Below, in pieces: positions 37,592 to 46,668 of a stretch of DNA of 64,000 nucleotides. The stretch is taken from contig NZ_JASCXN010000027.1 of the NCBI RefSeq assembly GCF_030010625.1, forward strand, positions 1-64,000. Reading direction: 5' to 3'. Position 1 is the first letter of the stretch. Each line of letters starts with the position of its first letter. A model generated the notes under the pieces. That model was not told where the DNA came from and made no database searches. It worked only from the letters and a program-made list of their open reading frames with translations. A program made the position numbers and the translations under genes. This DNA is from Streptomyces sp. CC208A (GTDB lineage Bacteria; Actinomycetota; Actinomycetes; Streptomycetales; Streptomycetaceae).

Positions 37592-39307
37592 ATGACGTCC
37601 ACCGTGCCCAACGCCGTCGAGCACGCCGACGAGCAGCAGCCGCCGATCACCATGTTCGGGCCGGACTTCCCGTACGCCTACGACGACTTCCTGGCCCACC
37701 CGGCAGGCCTGGGCCAGATACCCGCCACCGAGCACGGCACCGAGGTCGCGGTCGTCGGCGGCGGCCTGTCCGGCGTCATCGCCGCGTACGAGCTGATGAA
37801 GATGGGCCTCAAGCCCGTCGTCTACGAGGCCGACCAGATCGGCGGCCGGCTCCGCACGGTCGGCTTCGAGGGCCCGGAGACCGAGGGCCTGACGGCGGAG
37901 ATGGGCGCCATGCGCTTCCCGCCCTCCTCCACCGCCCTCCAGCACTACATCGACCTGGTCGGCCTCACGACCAAGCCCTTCCCGAACCCGCTGGCCGAGG
38001 CCACTCCCTCGACCGTCGTCGACCTCAAGGGCGAGTCGCACTACGCCGAGACCATCGACGACCTGCCGCAGGTCTACCGCGACGTCGCCGCCGCCTGGAA
38101 CAAGTGCCTCGACGAGGGCGCCGACTTCTCCGACATGAACCGGGCGATGCGCGAGCGCGACGTCCCGCGCATCCGCGAGATCTGGGCGAAGCTCGTCGAG
38201 AAGCTCGACAACCAGACCTTCTACGGCTTCCTCTGCGAGTCCGAGGCCTTCAAGTCCTTCCGTCATCGCGAGATCTTCGGCCAGGTCGGCTTCGGCACCG
38301 GCGGCTGGGACACCGACTTCCCCAACTCCATCCTGGAGATCCTCCGCGTCGTCTACACCGAGGCCGACGACCACCACCGCGGCATCGTGGGCGGCTCCCA
38401 GCAGCTGCCGCTGCGCCTGTGGGAGCGCGAGCCGGAGAAGATCGTCCACTGGGCGCAGGGCACCTCGCTGGCCTCCCTGCACGAGGGCGGGCAGCCGAAG
38501 CCGGCCGTCACCCGGCTGAACCGCACGGCGGGCAACCGGATCACCGTCACCGACGCCTCCGGCGACATCCGCACCTACCAGGCGGCGATCTTCACCGCCC
38601 AGTCCTGGATGCTGCTCTCCAAGATCGCCTGTGACGACTCGCTCTTCCCGATCGACCACTGGACGGCGATCGAGCGCACCCACTACATGGAGTCCTCGAA
38701 GCTCTTCGTCCCCGTCGACCGGCCGTTCTGGCTGGACAAGGCCGTCGACGACAGGGGAAATCCGACCGGGCGTGACGTCATGTCGATGACGCTCACCGAC
38801 CGGATGACCCGCGGCACGTACCTCCTGGACGACGGCCCGGACAAGCCGGCCGTCATCTGCCTCTCGTACACGTGGTGCGACGACAGCCTCAAGTGGCTGC
38901 CGCTCTCCGCGAGCGAGCGGATGGAGGTCATGCTGAAGTCGCTCGGTGAGATCTACCCGAAGGTCGACATCCGGAAGCACATCATCGGCAACCCGGTGAC
39001 GGTCTCCTGGGAGAACGAGCCCTACTTCATGGGCGCCTTCAAGGCCAACCTGCCCGGCCACTACCGCTACCAGCGGCGCCTGTTCACCCACTTCATGCAG
39101 GACCGCCTCCCCGAGGACAAGCGCGGCATCTTCCTCGCCGGCGACGACATCTCGTGGACGGCCGGCTGGGCCGAGGGCGCGGTGCAGACGGCGCTCAACG
39201 CGGTGTGGGGCGTGATGCACCACTTCGGCGGCGCCACCGACGCCACCAACCCGGGCCCGGGTGACGTGTACGACGAGATCGCCCCGGTCGAGCTGCCGGA
39301 GGACTGA
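37592..39307 (+). CDS. davB: L-lysine 2-monooxygenase (flavin monoamine oxidase family)
   Basis: Predicted to convert L-lysine, with FAD and oxygen, to 5-aminovaleramide, CO2 and water. The 571 residues begin with the DavB-type block PITMFGPDFPYAYDDFLAHP, then the FAD dinucleotide site VVGGGLSGVIAAYELMKMGL (residues about 54-73) with Glu79, IGGRLRT, MGAMRFPPSSTALQHYID, GQVGFGTGGWDTDFPNS and the C-terminal FAD motif GDDISWTAGWAEGAVQTALNAVWG. These match Pseudomonas lysine 2-monooxygenase more closely than tryptophan monooxygenase or L-amino-acid oxidase. AAGGAG lies 10 bases before the ATG. Confidence 0.85.
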   Translation: MTSTVPNAVEHADEQQPPITMFGPDFPYAYDDFLAHPAGLGQIPATEHGTEVAVVGGGLSGVIAAYELMKMGLKPVVYEADQIGGRLRTVGFEGPETEGLTAEMGAMRFPPSSTALQHYIDLVGLTTKPFPNPLAEATPSTVVDLKGESHYAETIDDLPQVYRDVAAAWNKCLDEGADFSDMNRAMRERDVPRIREIWAKLVEKLDNQTFYGFLCESEAFKSFRHREIFGQVGFGTGGWDTDFPNSILEILRVVYTEADDHHRGIVGGSQQLPLRLWEREPEKIVHWAQGTSLASLHEGGQPKPAVTRLNRTAGNRITVTDASGDIRTYQAAIFTAQSWMLLSKIACDDSLFPIDHWTAIERTHYMESSKLFVPVDRPFWLDKAVDDRGNPTGRDVMSMTLTDRMTRGTYLLDDGPDKPAVICLSYTWCDDSLKWLPLSASERMEVMLKSLGEIYPKVDIRKHIIGNPVTVSWENEPYFMGAFKANLPGHYRYQRRLFTHFMQDRLPEDKRGIFLAGDDISWTAGWAEGAVQTALNAVWGVMHHFGGATDATNPGPGDVYDEIAPVELPED

Positions 39308-39310
39308 TCC

Positions 39311-40018
39311 CTACGGCCGGGCCAGTGGGGTGAGCAGCATCCGCCCCACCAGGCCCACCGAGCGGTCGAGCCGCTCGGTGAACTCGGCCGCGAGGCCGGG
39401 CAGCGCCCGCAGCTGCCACAGCGAGCGGGCGGCGAGCCAGGCGCCGTCCCTGGCCCGGTCCAGGCTCCAGCAGCCGAGCAGATGCGTCAGCGGGTCCGCG
39501 ATCTCCAGGAGGTCCGGGCCCGGCATCAGTTCCTCGCGGATCCGTTCCTCCAGGAGGACGAGGATGTCGCCGACCCGGTCGAACTCGTCCTCCAGGTCCG
39601 CGGGGCCGCACTCCAGGGTGCGGCAGGCGTCCACCACGGCGAGCGCCAGGTCGTGCCCGATGTGCGCGTTGATCCCGGCGAGCGCGAACTGCAGCGGGGT
39701 CACGCCGGGGTGGCGGCGGTAGTGGAAGAGGGGCCGCCAGCAGGCAGGACCCGGGGCGCCGGCCGCGTGGGCGTCGACGGCGGCGAGATAGCGCTCGGCG
39801 AAGCGCACGTCCAGGGTGGCCGCCGCCCGCCGGTCCTCGAAGGTGCCGGCCTCGATGGCGCGGCCGATCTCCTCGGTGACCGTGAGGTACACCCGGTTGA
39901 AGACGGCGACCCCGTCGGCCGGGTGCCAGGCCGCCCGCAGCGACCGCATCCGGTCCACCACGGGGTCGACCGCCACGAACTGTCCGATCCGCTCATCCGT
40001 CCACTGGGTCTGCGCCAT
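39311..40018 (-). CDS. DUF5995 family protein
   Basis: This 235-residue, mostly helical cytoplasmic protein has conserved stretches DGVAVFNRVYLTVTEEIGR, FAERYLAAVDAH, WRPLFHYRRHPGVTPLQFALAGINAHIGHDLALAVVD and DLEDEFDRVGDILVLLEERIREELMPGPDLLEIADPL. The clustered His and Asp/Glu residues suggest a metal-dependent helical-bundle enzyme, but none has been shown. The stop is 4 bases from the davB stop (convergent). It follows the NCS2 permease gene by 74 bases and may share its transcript. Confidence 0.75.
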   Translation of the reverse strand: MAQTQWTDERIGQFVAVDPVVDRMRSLRAAWHPADGVAVFNRVYLTVTEEIGRAIEAGTFEDRRAAATLDVRFAERYLAAVDAHAAGAPGPACWRPLFHYRRHPGVTPLQFALAGINAHIGHDLALAVVDACRTLECGPADLEDEFDRVGDILVLLEERIREELMPGPDLLEIADPLTHLLGCWSLDRARDGAWLAARSLWQLRALPGLAAEFTERLDRSVGLVGRMLLTPLARP

Positions 40019-40092
40019 GGGGGCAGACTTCCAGCCGCCGGGCCCGGGAGGGAGTCCTTGGGGCCCGGCTTCGCCGGAACGGGCGAACGGCC

Positions 40093-41499
40093 TCAGCTCT
40101 TCGCCGTGTCGCCGGGCTCCTTCCCGTACGAGCTGGTGCCGGCGTCCAGGAGCGGTTCCTGCTCCGTGGGGGCGGCCTTCAGGTGCGCCGGGGCGAAGGC
40201 GCGCAGCACGTGGTAGCCGGTGATGACGACGAGGGTGCCGAGCGCGATGCCGCCGAGCTCGAAGGTGTCGGTGAAGGTCAGCTTCACGCCGCCGACGCCG
40301 ATGATGATGCCGGCGGCGGCCGGGACCAGGTTGAGCGGGTTGCGCAGGTCGACCCCGGCGTTGATCCAGATCTGGGCGCCGAGCAGGCCGATCATGCCGT
40401 AGAGGATGACGGTGATGCCGCCGAGGACCCCGCCGGGGATGGCGGCGACGACCGCGCCGAACTTGGGGCAGAGGCCGAAGAGCAGCGCGAAGCCGGCGGC
40501 GGCCCAGTAGGCGGCCGTGGAGTAGACGCGGGTGGCGGCCATGACGCCGATGTTCTCGGAGTACGTGGTGTTCGGCGGGCCGCCCACGGCGGTCGACAGC
40601 ACGGACGCGGCGCCGTCGGCGGCGATCGCGGTGCCGAGCTTGTCGTCGAGGTCGTCGCCGGTCATCTCGCCGACGGCCTTGACGTGGCCGGCGTTCTCGG
40701 CGATCAGGGCGATGACGACGGGGAGCGCGACGAGGATCGCGGACCACTCGAAGCTCGGGCCGTGGAGGGAGGGCAGGCCGATCCAGTCGGCTTCGCCGAC
40801 GCCGGAGAGGTCGAGCCGCCAGTGGTCGGTGACCTGGCCGGACGGGGACATCGAGTGGATCCTGCCGAAGACCAGGTCGAGGGCCCAGGAGAGGGCGTAG
40901 CCGAAGACCAGGCCGAGGAAGATCGCGATCCGGGACCAGAAGCCGCGCAGGCAGACCACGGCCAGACCGGTGAAGAGCATCACCAGGAGCGCCGTCCACT
41001 GGTCCTGCGGCCAGTACGTGGAGGCGGTCACCGGCGCCAGGTTGAAGCCGATCAGCATGACGACGGCGCCGGTCACCACCGGCGGCATCGCCGCGTGGAT
41101 GATCCGGGCGCCGAACCTCCGCACCGCGAGACCGGCGAGGAAGAGCACCACGCCGACCACGAGGACGGCGCCGGTGACGGTGGCGCTGCTGCCGCCGGAG
41201 GCCCGGATCGCGGCGGCCACGCCGACGAAGGAGAGCGAACAGCCCAGGTACGAGGGGACCGTGCCGCGCGTCGCGAGCAGGAAGACGATCGTCGCGACAC
41301 CGGACATCATGATCGCGAGGTTGGGGTCGAGGCCCATCAGCACGGGTGCGACGAAACTCGCCCCGAACATGGCGACCACGTGCTGCGCGCCGAGACCGGC
41401 CGTGCGGGGCCAGGAGAGCCGCTCGTCGGGGCGGACGACGGCCCCGGGGGCGGGCGTTCTCCCGTCCCCGTGCAGGGTCCAGCGCACGCCGAGGTTCAT
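40093..41499 (-). CDS. NCS2-family uracil/xanthine permease
   Basis: A 468-residue nucleobase:cation symporter with about 14 hydrophobic segments. Family marks are GAQHVVAMFGASFVAPVLMG, the substrate-site AENAGHVKAVGEMTG, GGPPNTTYSENIGVMAATRVYS and the C-terminal GGVLGGITVILYGMIGLLGAQ. The residues favour the UraA/uracil branch. The ATG at 41499 was chosen because GGGAG lies 7 bases upstream; an earlier in-frame GTG at 41538 has no ribosome site. Uracil import would complement the pyr operon elsewhere in the window. Confidence 0.88.
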   Translation of the reverse strand: MNLGVRWTLHGDGRTPAPGAVVRPDERLSWPRTAGLGAQHVVAMFGASFVAPVLMGLDPNLAIMMSGVATIVFLLATRGTVPSYLGCSLSFVGVAAAIRASGGSSATVTGAVLVVGVVLFLAGLAVRRFGARIIHAAMPPVVTGAVVMLIGFNLAPVTASTYWPQDQWTALLVMLFTGLAVVCLRGFWSRIAIFLGLVFGYALSWALDLVFGRIHSMSPSGQVTDHWRLDLSGVGEADWIGLPSLHGPSFEWSAILVALPVVIALIAENAGHVKAVGEMTGDDLDDKLGTAIAADGAASVLSTAVGGPPNTTYSENIGVMAATRVYSTAAYWAAAGFALLFGLCPKFGAVVAAIPGGVLGGITVILYGMIGLLGAQIWINAGVDLRNPLNLVPAAAGIIIGVGGVKLTFTDTFELGGIALGTLVVITGYHVLRAFAPAHLKAAPTEQEPLLDAGTSSYGKEPGDTAKS

Positions 41500-41578
41500 G
41501 AGGTCGCTCCCGTTCTCCGGTTCCGCAGGCCGTGTCACGGCCGTAAAAGATCAGCCATATGGTATGTGCCGGCGGCGG

Positions 41579-41605
41579 CCGGGGGAGGGGCCGGAAGGCC
41601 CCCGG
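41579..41605 (-). terminator. Weak hairpin after the MFS gene
   Basis: CCGGGGG (41579-41585) pairs with CCCCCGG (41599-41605), 10 bases past the MFS stop on the minus strand. The stem is only 7 bp. Confidence 0.35.
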
Positions 41606-41614
41606 GGGCGGGGC

Positions 41615-42844
41615 TCAGGCGACCGGTCCCGCGCTCTTCGCGGGGTCGGTGCCGGCGGGCGCCGCCGTCGCCCGGCGGGGCGCCGTGCGCAGCACGCCCG
41701 CGCCGAGGACCAGGCCGAGGGCGAGCGCGGTGACCAGGCCGAAGGAGAAGACCAGCGAGGTGGCGTCGGCGATGCCGCCGATCGCGGAGGGGGCGATCAG
41801 ACCCGAGGTGTACGTGATGGTGGCGACGCCCGCGATGGCCTGGCTCGGGTTCGGGCCGCTGCGCGCGGCGGCGGCGAAGGCGAGCGGCACCACGACCGCC
41901 ACGCCGAGGCCCAGCAGACCGAATCCGGCCATCGCCACGGCGGCGTGCGGGGCGAGGACGACCAGGACCCCGCCGACGGTGGCGGCCGCGCCCCCGACCC
42001 GTACCGTGCGGACCGCGCCGAAGCGGTCCACCACCCGGTCGCCGATCAGCCGGGCCACGGCCATGGTCAGCGCGAAGACGGTGGTGGAGGCGGCGGCGAG
42101 ACCGGCCGAGCCGTCCAGCTCGTCGCGGAGGTAGACGGCCGACCAGTCGAGGCTGGCGCCCTCGGCGAAGACCGCGCAGAACCCGATCGCGCCGATGACC
42201 AGGGCGGACTTCGGCGGCAGCGCGAAGCGCGGCGGGGCCTCCTCCTCCCCGGCGGGGGCCGGGTCCAGGACGCCCTGGCAGAGGGCGAGGCCGAGGGCGG
42301 TGAGGACGAGCGCGGCGATCAGGTGGTGGAGGCGGGCGTCGCCGCCGAGGTGGGCGGCGACGGTGCCGGCCGCCGAGCCGAGCAGGGCGCCCACGCTCCA
42401 CATGCCGTGCAGGCCGGACATGATCGAGCGGCGGAGCCGGTTCTCGGTCTCGACGCCGAGCGCGTTCATCGCCACGTCGGACATGCCGGCCGTGGCGCCG
42501 TACACGAGGAGCGCCGCGCACAGGCCCCAGACGTTCGGCGCGAGCGAGGGCAGGACGAGGGAGAGCGTCCACAGCGCGAGCAGTCCGCGCAGAGCGGTGC
42601 GGGTGCCGAAGCGGTGACTGATCCGGCCAGCCAGCGGCATCGCGAGCGAGGCGCCGAGGGCGGGGAAGGCGAGAGCGAGGCCCAGCTGGCCCGCGCTCAC
42701 CCCCGCGTGCTCCTGGATCCAGGGGATCCGGGTCGCGAAACTGCCGGTCACGGCGCCGTGCACGCAGAAGACGGCGGCGACGGCGAAGCGGGCCCGCCGG
42801 AGCCGTCCGGAACTTTCGGAGCTGGGGGCGGTCTCCGCCGCCAT
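41615..42844 (-). CDS. MFS transporter (FucP/sugar-efflux-like)
   Basis: A 409-residue major facilitator with 12 predicted segments in two halves. The loop LAGRISHRFGTRTALRG carries the MFS signature between helices 2 and 3, and DRVVDRFGAVRTVRVGG repeats it in the second half. The substrate is not clear. The ATG at 42844 has a GGGGAGG ribosome site. It is divergent from a ROK-family regulator with an inverted repeat between them, so it is probably under ROK control and may export or import a sugar or related molecule. Confidence 0.88.
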   Translation of the reverse strand: MAAETAPSSESSGRLRRARFAVAAVFCVHGAVTGSFATRIPWIQEHAGVSAGQLGLALAFPALGASLAMPLAGRISHRFGTRTALRGLLALWTLSLVLPSLAPNVWGLCAALLVYGATAGMSDVAMNALGVETENRLRRSIMSGLHGMWSVGALLGSAAGTVAAHLGGDARLHHLIAALVLTALGLALCQGVLDPAPAGEEEAPPRFALPPKSALVIGAIGFCAVFAEGASLDWSAVYLRDELDGSAGLAAASTTVFALTMAVARLIGDRVVDRFGAVRTVRVGGAAATVGGVLVVLAPHAAVAMAGFGLLGLGVAVVVPLAFAAAARSGPNPSQAIAGVATITYTSGLIAPSAIGGIADATSLVFSFGLVTALALGLVLGAGVLRTAPRRATAAPAGTDPAKSAGPVA

Positions 42845-42904
42845 GGGTTCCTCCCCGGGATTCTTCGTGGCCGAGTTCTTCTCGTCGGCTGTCGAGCCGT
42901 AAAC

Positions 42905-42925
42905 TATCAGGAACCCTGCCTGATA
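42905..42925. promoter_or_regulatory. Operator-like inverted repeat between MFS and ROK genes
   Basis: TATCAGG (42905-42911) and CCTGATA (42919-42925) are exact inverted arms seven bases apart, in an AT-rich patch that stands out from the surrounding GC-rich DNA. It lies 61 bases before the MFS start and 52 before the ROK start. It probably binds the ROK regulator. Confidence 0.65.
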
Positions 42926-42976
42926 AATAGTGGTCCGGAGAGACGACGGTAGGGAAGCGTCTGAGAGGATCACCGC

Positions 42977-44101
42977 ATGGCCGCATCCCCGAGCACCGCC
43001 CGGGCCATCAACGACCGGCTCGCCCTGCGCCTGCTCCAGGACGAGGGCCCGTTGACGGCAGCCCAGCTCAAGACCCTCACCGGACTCTCCCGGCCCACCG
43101 TCGCCGATCTCGTCGAGCGGCTCAGCGGTTCCGGGCTCGTGCACGTCGTCGGCGAGACCGGCACGGAGCGCCGCGGCCCCAATGCCAAGCTGTACGGGCT
43201 CGTCGCCGACCGCGCCCACCTCGCCGCGCTCGACGTCCGCACCCGCTCGGTCTCCGTCACCGTCACGGATCTGCTGGGCGCCCCGCTCGCCGAGGCCGCC
43301 GCCCCGGTCGGCGCGGACGCCGGCACCGGCCCCGCCGTCGAGAAGGCGGTGGCCCTCCTCGAGCGCACCGCGAAGGAGGCGGGCGTCGAGAGGCTGCACA
43401 CCGTCGCCGTCGGCGCCCCCGGCCTCATCGACCCGGCCACCGGCGAACTCCGCGACTCCACCGGCCTGCCCGCCTGGCACCGCCGGCTCGTCGCCGTCCT
43501 CCAGGAACGCCTTCCGGCCCACGTCCTGGTCGAGAACGAGACCAACCTCGCGGCCGTCGCCGAGCTGCGCGAGGGCGCGGCCCGGGGCCGCGAGGACTTC
43601 GTCCTGCTCTGGCTCGGCCAGGGCGTGGGCGCCGCCGTCGTCCTCGGCGGACGGCTGCGCCGGGGAGCCTCCGGAGGCGCCGGCGAGATCGGCTTCCTGC
43701 CCGTACCCGGCACCTCCGGGCCGCCCTCGGCCACCGGCTGCGACGGCGGCTTCCACGAACTGGCCTGCGTCGCGGCCGTGGAGGCCCTCGCTGCCGAGCA
43801 CGGCCTCGACCCGGCCGGCGCCCTCGCCTCGGGCCACGGCCCCTTCCTCGACGCCCTCGCCCGCCGGCTCGCGATCGGCGCGGCGGCCGTCGCCGCCGTC
43901 CTGGACCCGGGCTGCGTGGTCCTCGCGGGCGAGACCGGCCACCAGGGCGGCCCCGAGCTCGCCGCCCGCGTCGAGGCCGAGCTCGCCGTGCTCTCCCCGC
44001 TGCGCACGGAGGTCCGCGCCACCCTCCTCGGCGACGCGGCGGTCCTGCGGGGCGCGCTGCTGCGGGCCCGGGACGCGGCGCAGGACGCGCTCTTCCCGTA
44101 A
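42977..44101 (+). CDS. ROK-family transcriptional regulator
   Basis: A 374-residue repressor with an N-terminal winged helix (LKTLTGLSRPTVADLVERLSGSGLV) and a C-terminal ROK sugar-kinase-like domain (ALDVRTRSVSVTVTDLLG, VGAPGLIDPATG, VENETNLAAVAE, LGQGVGAAVVLGGRLRRGASGGAGEIG). The usual zinc motif CxCGxxGC is reduced to SATGCDGGFHE, with a single cysteine, so kinase activity is unlikely. It is divergent from the MFS gene and should be controlled by the inverted repeat between them. Confidence 0.88.
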   Translation: MAASPSTARAINDRLALRLLQDEGPLTAAQLKTLTGLSRPTVADLVERLSGSGLVHVVGETGTERRGPNAKLYGLVADRAHLAALDVRTRSVSVTVTDLLGAPLAEAAAPVGADAGTGPAVEKAVALLERTAKEAGVERLHTVAVGAPGLIDPATGELRDSTGLPAWHRRLVAVLQERLPAHVLVENETNLAAVAELREGAARGREDFVLLWLGQGVGAAVVLGGRLRRGASGGAGEIGFLPVPGTSGPPSATGCDGGFHELACVAAVEALAAEHGLDPAGALASGHGPFLDALARRLAIGAAAVAAVLDPGCVVLAGETGHQGGPELAARVEAELAVLSPLRTEVRATLLGDAAVLRGALLRARDAAQDALFP

Positions 44102-44118
44102 CCCCTGGGGAAGCACGA

Positions 44119-44197
44119 CCGCGCCGCGCTCCGGACAGGGGAGCGCGGCGCGGGGGAGGGCCCGGCGGCGGCCAAGGGCCGTGAGACCGCCGCCGGG
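44119..44197. terminator. Two hairpins between the ROK gene and chitinase
   Basis: CCGCGCCGCGCTCC (44119-44132) pairs with 44140-44153 over 14 bp. CCCGGCGGCGG (44161-44171) pairs with CCGCCGCCGGG (44187-44197) over 11 bp and is followed on the plus strand by GGTTCTTTC. The first suits the ROK gene and the second either direction of these convergent genes. Confidence 0.75.
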
Positions 44198-44215
44198 GGT
44201 TCTTTCAGCGGATGA

Positions 44216-46558
44216 TCAGCAGGCGCCCAGGTCCTGCCAGACGCCCCACTCGCCGGTCGTGCCCGGCTCCTCGTTCTGGGTCCACCACTTGGCCTTCCAC
44301 TGGTGGCCCTTGTGGGAGACCTCGTTGCCCGCGTTGTAGACCTGGCCGGCCACGTACGCCGGGGCGGTGCAGCCGGCGGGCGGCTCCGTCGTCGGAGGAG
44401 TGGTGGTCGGCGGGGGCGTCGTCGGCGGGGTGGTGCCGGAGCCCGGCTCCACGACCGTCGTGCCGCGCGCCAGGTCGCCGGCGAGGGCGTACGTCGTCCC
44501 GCCGATGGTCACCGTCCAGTTGGAGGGGGTGGAGACCGGCAGGTAGTAGTTGAAGGCGAGGTCGACCGTGGCGCCCGGGGCGAGCGACTGCCAGGCCGGG
44601 AGCTTCAGGGAGACCCGGTGGAAGTCGCCCTTCAGACCGCCCACGTTGGAGCCCGTGTGGTCGCTGCTGACGACCTTGGTGCCGAAGCCGGACTGGTCGG
44701 AGGCGTTGGCCGGGGCGGAGGTGCCGTAGTCGAACTGGAACTCCGTGCCGCCGGGCAGCGTGGTGTTCGTCCGGTTGGTGATCCTGAGCTTCGGGGTGAT
44801 CGGGTAGTTCGAGTCGCCCAGCTTGAACTCGGTGAACGCGGTCTCGATGTCCACGGCCTGCGTCGGCAGCGCCTTGTTCGACTTCTTCGCGCCGTACGGG
44901 GTGGCCGACTTGAACTTGTCGTACATCAGCGAGGTGAGCGTGGAGCCCATCTCGTACTGGCCCTTGGCGGCGTTCCAGGCGTAGTCGCCGGCCATCTCCC
45001 AGACCATGGTGCCGCCGATGCCGCGGTCGACCACGTAGTCGGCCTTGGCGGCCACGGACTGCTCGTCCTCGGTGGAGAGGAAGACCTTCTTCTCGGCGTT
45101 CCACAGCCACGGCGCGACCAGGGTCGGGTCGTACTTGCGGACGTAGGTGCCGGTCAGGGTGGTGTTCGCCGGGAAGCCGTACTGCGTGACGTAGTCGCCG
45201 ACGATCCCCTTCTCCAGGTTCTTGGCGTGCCACATCGGGTTGGAACCGGCCGGCGCCTCCTGGCCCGCGTCGTCCTTGTCGTGCCACAGGTTGTCGATGC
45301 CGGAGGCGCCGTCACCGCACTTGGTCAGGCCGGAGCCCACCGGGCAGGTGGCCGCGGTGGCCTTGCCCCAGAGGCCGTCGGTGCCGCCCTGCACGTTCTT
45401 GTGGCCGCGGGTGTAGTACGGCAGGCCGATGTTGATGCGGCCGGCCGGCATGGAGCCGCGGAAGTAGTGGTAGGCCCAGTCGGTGTTGAGGTAACCGATG
45501 TTGCCGTACTGCGAGGAGCCGTAGACGTTGGCGGCGGCGAGCTCGGCGTCCTTGCCGTCGTCGAAGAGCGAGGCGTTCGGGCCGACGTACTCGTTCCAGG
45601 CGCCGTGCAGGTCGTACGACATGATGTTGACGTAGTCCAGGTACTTCTGCATCTGGTACGTCTCCATGCCGCGCAGAAGGTAGCCGGAGGAGGGGGCGGC
45701 CACGGTCAGCAGGTAGTGCTTGCCGTCGGCGGCGCCGGCCGCGTCCAGCTTCTCCCGCAGGGACTTCATGAGGGCGTCGTAGCTCTTGACCAGACCCGCG
45801 CGGCGGCCGTTGGAGATCGACCAGTCGAGCGGGTTGCCCGCGTCCTTCATGGTCGTCGCGTACTCGTAGTCGATGTCGACGCCGTTGAAGCCGTACTTCC
45901 GGATGAAGTCGACCGCCGAGGTGGCGAAGGTGTCGATGCCGGCCTGGTTCACCGAGCCGTCGGCGTTGGTCGTCATCGAGTAGAAGCCGCCGGAGTTCAC
46001 CCGGTCGCCGTTGTCGGCGAAGTAGCCGCCGGTCTCGGCCCAGCCGCCGACGGAGATCAACGTCTTCACGTCGGGGTGCTGCTTCTTGTATTTGTTCAGG
46101 AGGTTGAAGTGGCCCTTGTAGGGGAGGGCCGGGTCCATCTCGGCGCCGGCCACTCCGGGCCAGGTCATCCCGGTGGAGGCGTTGTTCGGGCCGTCCGTCC
46201 CGACGGAGATCTTGTTGGCGCCGTCGACGTGGGCGAAGGCGTAGTTGATGTGGGTGATCTTGTCCCACGGGATGTTGTTGGCGAGGAAGGCGGGCTGGCC
46301 GTTCTTCCCGGTCCGCCAGCTGGTGAAGTAGCCGATGACGCGGCGCTGGTGGTCGGCGCCCATCTTCTCGCGGCCCTCGGTGTCGTAGACCGAGCAGTAG
46401 GGGACGTCGACGCCGGGCGTCTTGTACAGGCCGTCGGGGCGACAGCTCTCGTTGTCGGCGGCGTACGAGACGCCGCCGGCGAGCGAGCTGAGCAGGAGCC
46501 CGGTGACGGCGGCACCGGACGCGAGCAGCGACGCTCTCTTGGTCGTGGGGGACAGCAC
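44216..46558 (-). CDS. Secreted GH18 chitinase with chitin-binding domain
   Basis: A 780-residue exported chitinase. A Sec-type signal (TKRASLLASGAAVTGLLLSSLAGGVSYA) is followed by a GH18 barrel of about 520 residues with VIGYFTSWR, LISVGGW, FNGVDIDYEYA and a long insertion between the YYTRG and GGTMVWEMAGDY blocks. The acid of the DxxDxDxE motif is kept (Glu in DIDYE), but its first Asp is Asn. A beta-sandwich domain, a Thr/Pro linker and a C-terminal CBM5/12 (YVAGQVYNAGNEVSHKGHQWKAKWWTQNEEPG) follow. The GTG has GAGGAGG 7 bases upstream. Confidence 0.95.
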   Translation of the reverse strand: MLSPTTKRASLLASGAAVTGLLLSSLAGGVSYAADNESCRPDGLYKTPGVDVPYCSVYDTEGREKMGADHQRRVIGYFTSWRTGKNGQPAFLANNIPWDKITHINYAFAHVDGANKISVGTDGPNNASTGMTWPGVAGAEMDPALPYKGHFNLLNKYKKQHPDVKTLISVGGWAETGGYFADNGDRVNSGGFYSMTTNADGSVNQAGIDTFATSAVDFIRKYGFNGVDIDYEYATTMKDAGNPLDWSISNGRRAGLVKSYDALMKSLREKLDAAGAADGKHYLLTVAAPSSGYLLRGMETYQMQKYLDYVNIMSYDLHGAWNEYVGPNASLFDDGKDAELAAANVYGSSQYGNIGYLNTDWAYHYFRGSMPAGRINIGLPYYTRGHKNVQGGTDGLWGKATAATCPVGSGLTKCGDGASGIDNLWHDKDDAGQEAPAGSNPMWHAKNLEKGIVGDYVTQYGFPANTTLTGTYVRKYDPTLVAPWLWNAEKKVFLSTEDEQSVAAKADYVVDRGIGGTMVWEMAGDYAWNAAKGQYEMGSTLTSLMYDKFKSATPYGAKKSNKALPTQAVDIETAFTEFKLGDSNYPITPKLRITNRTNTTLPGGTEFQFDYGTSAPANASDQSGFGTKVVSSDHTGSNVGGLKGDFHRVSLKLPAWQSLAPGATVDLAFNYYLPVSTPSNWTVTIGGTTYALAGDLARGTTVVEPGSGTTPPTTPPPTTTPPTTEPPAGCTAPAYVAGQVYNAGNEVSHKGHQWKAKWWTQNEEPGTTGEWGVWQDLGAC

Positions 46559-46668
46559 GATCTGGTCCTCCTCGGGGAGGTGGAAAACACGCAACGAACA
46601 AGGGGGTGGTACGTGTCGGGCCCCTGGTGTGCGCACACCGGCGGGGCCGTTCCTCGGAGGTGACACGG

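Noticed and set aside
36735..39307. Tryptophan monooxygenase plus indoleacetamide hydrolase (auxin pathway)
   Set aside because: The hydrolase is of the nitrilase superfamily and not the amidase-signature IaaH type, and the flavoprotein start is DavB-like.
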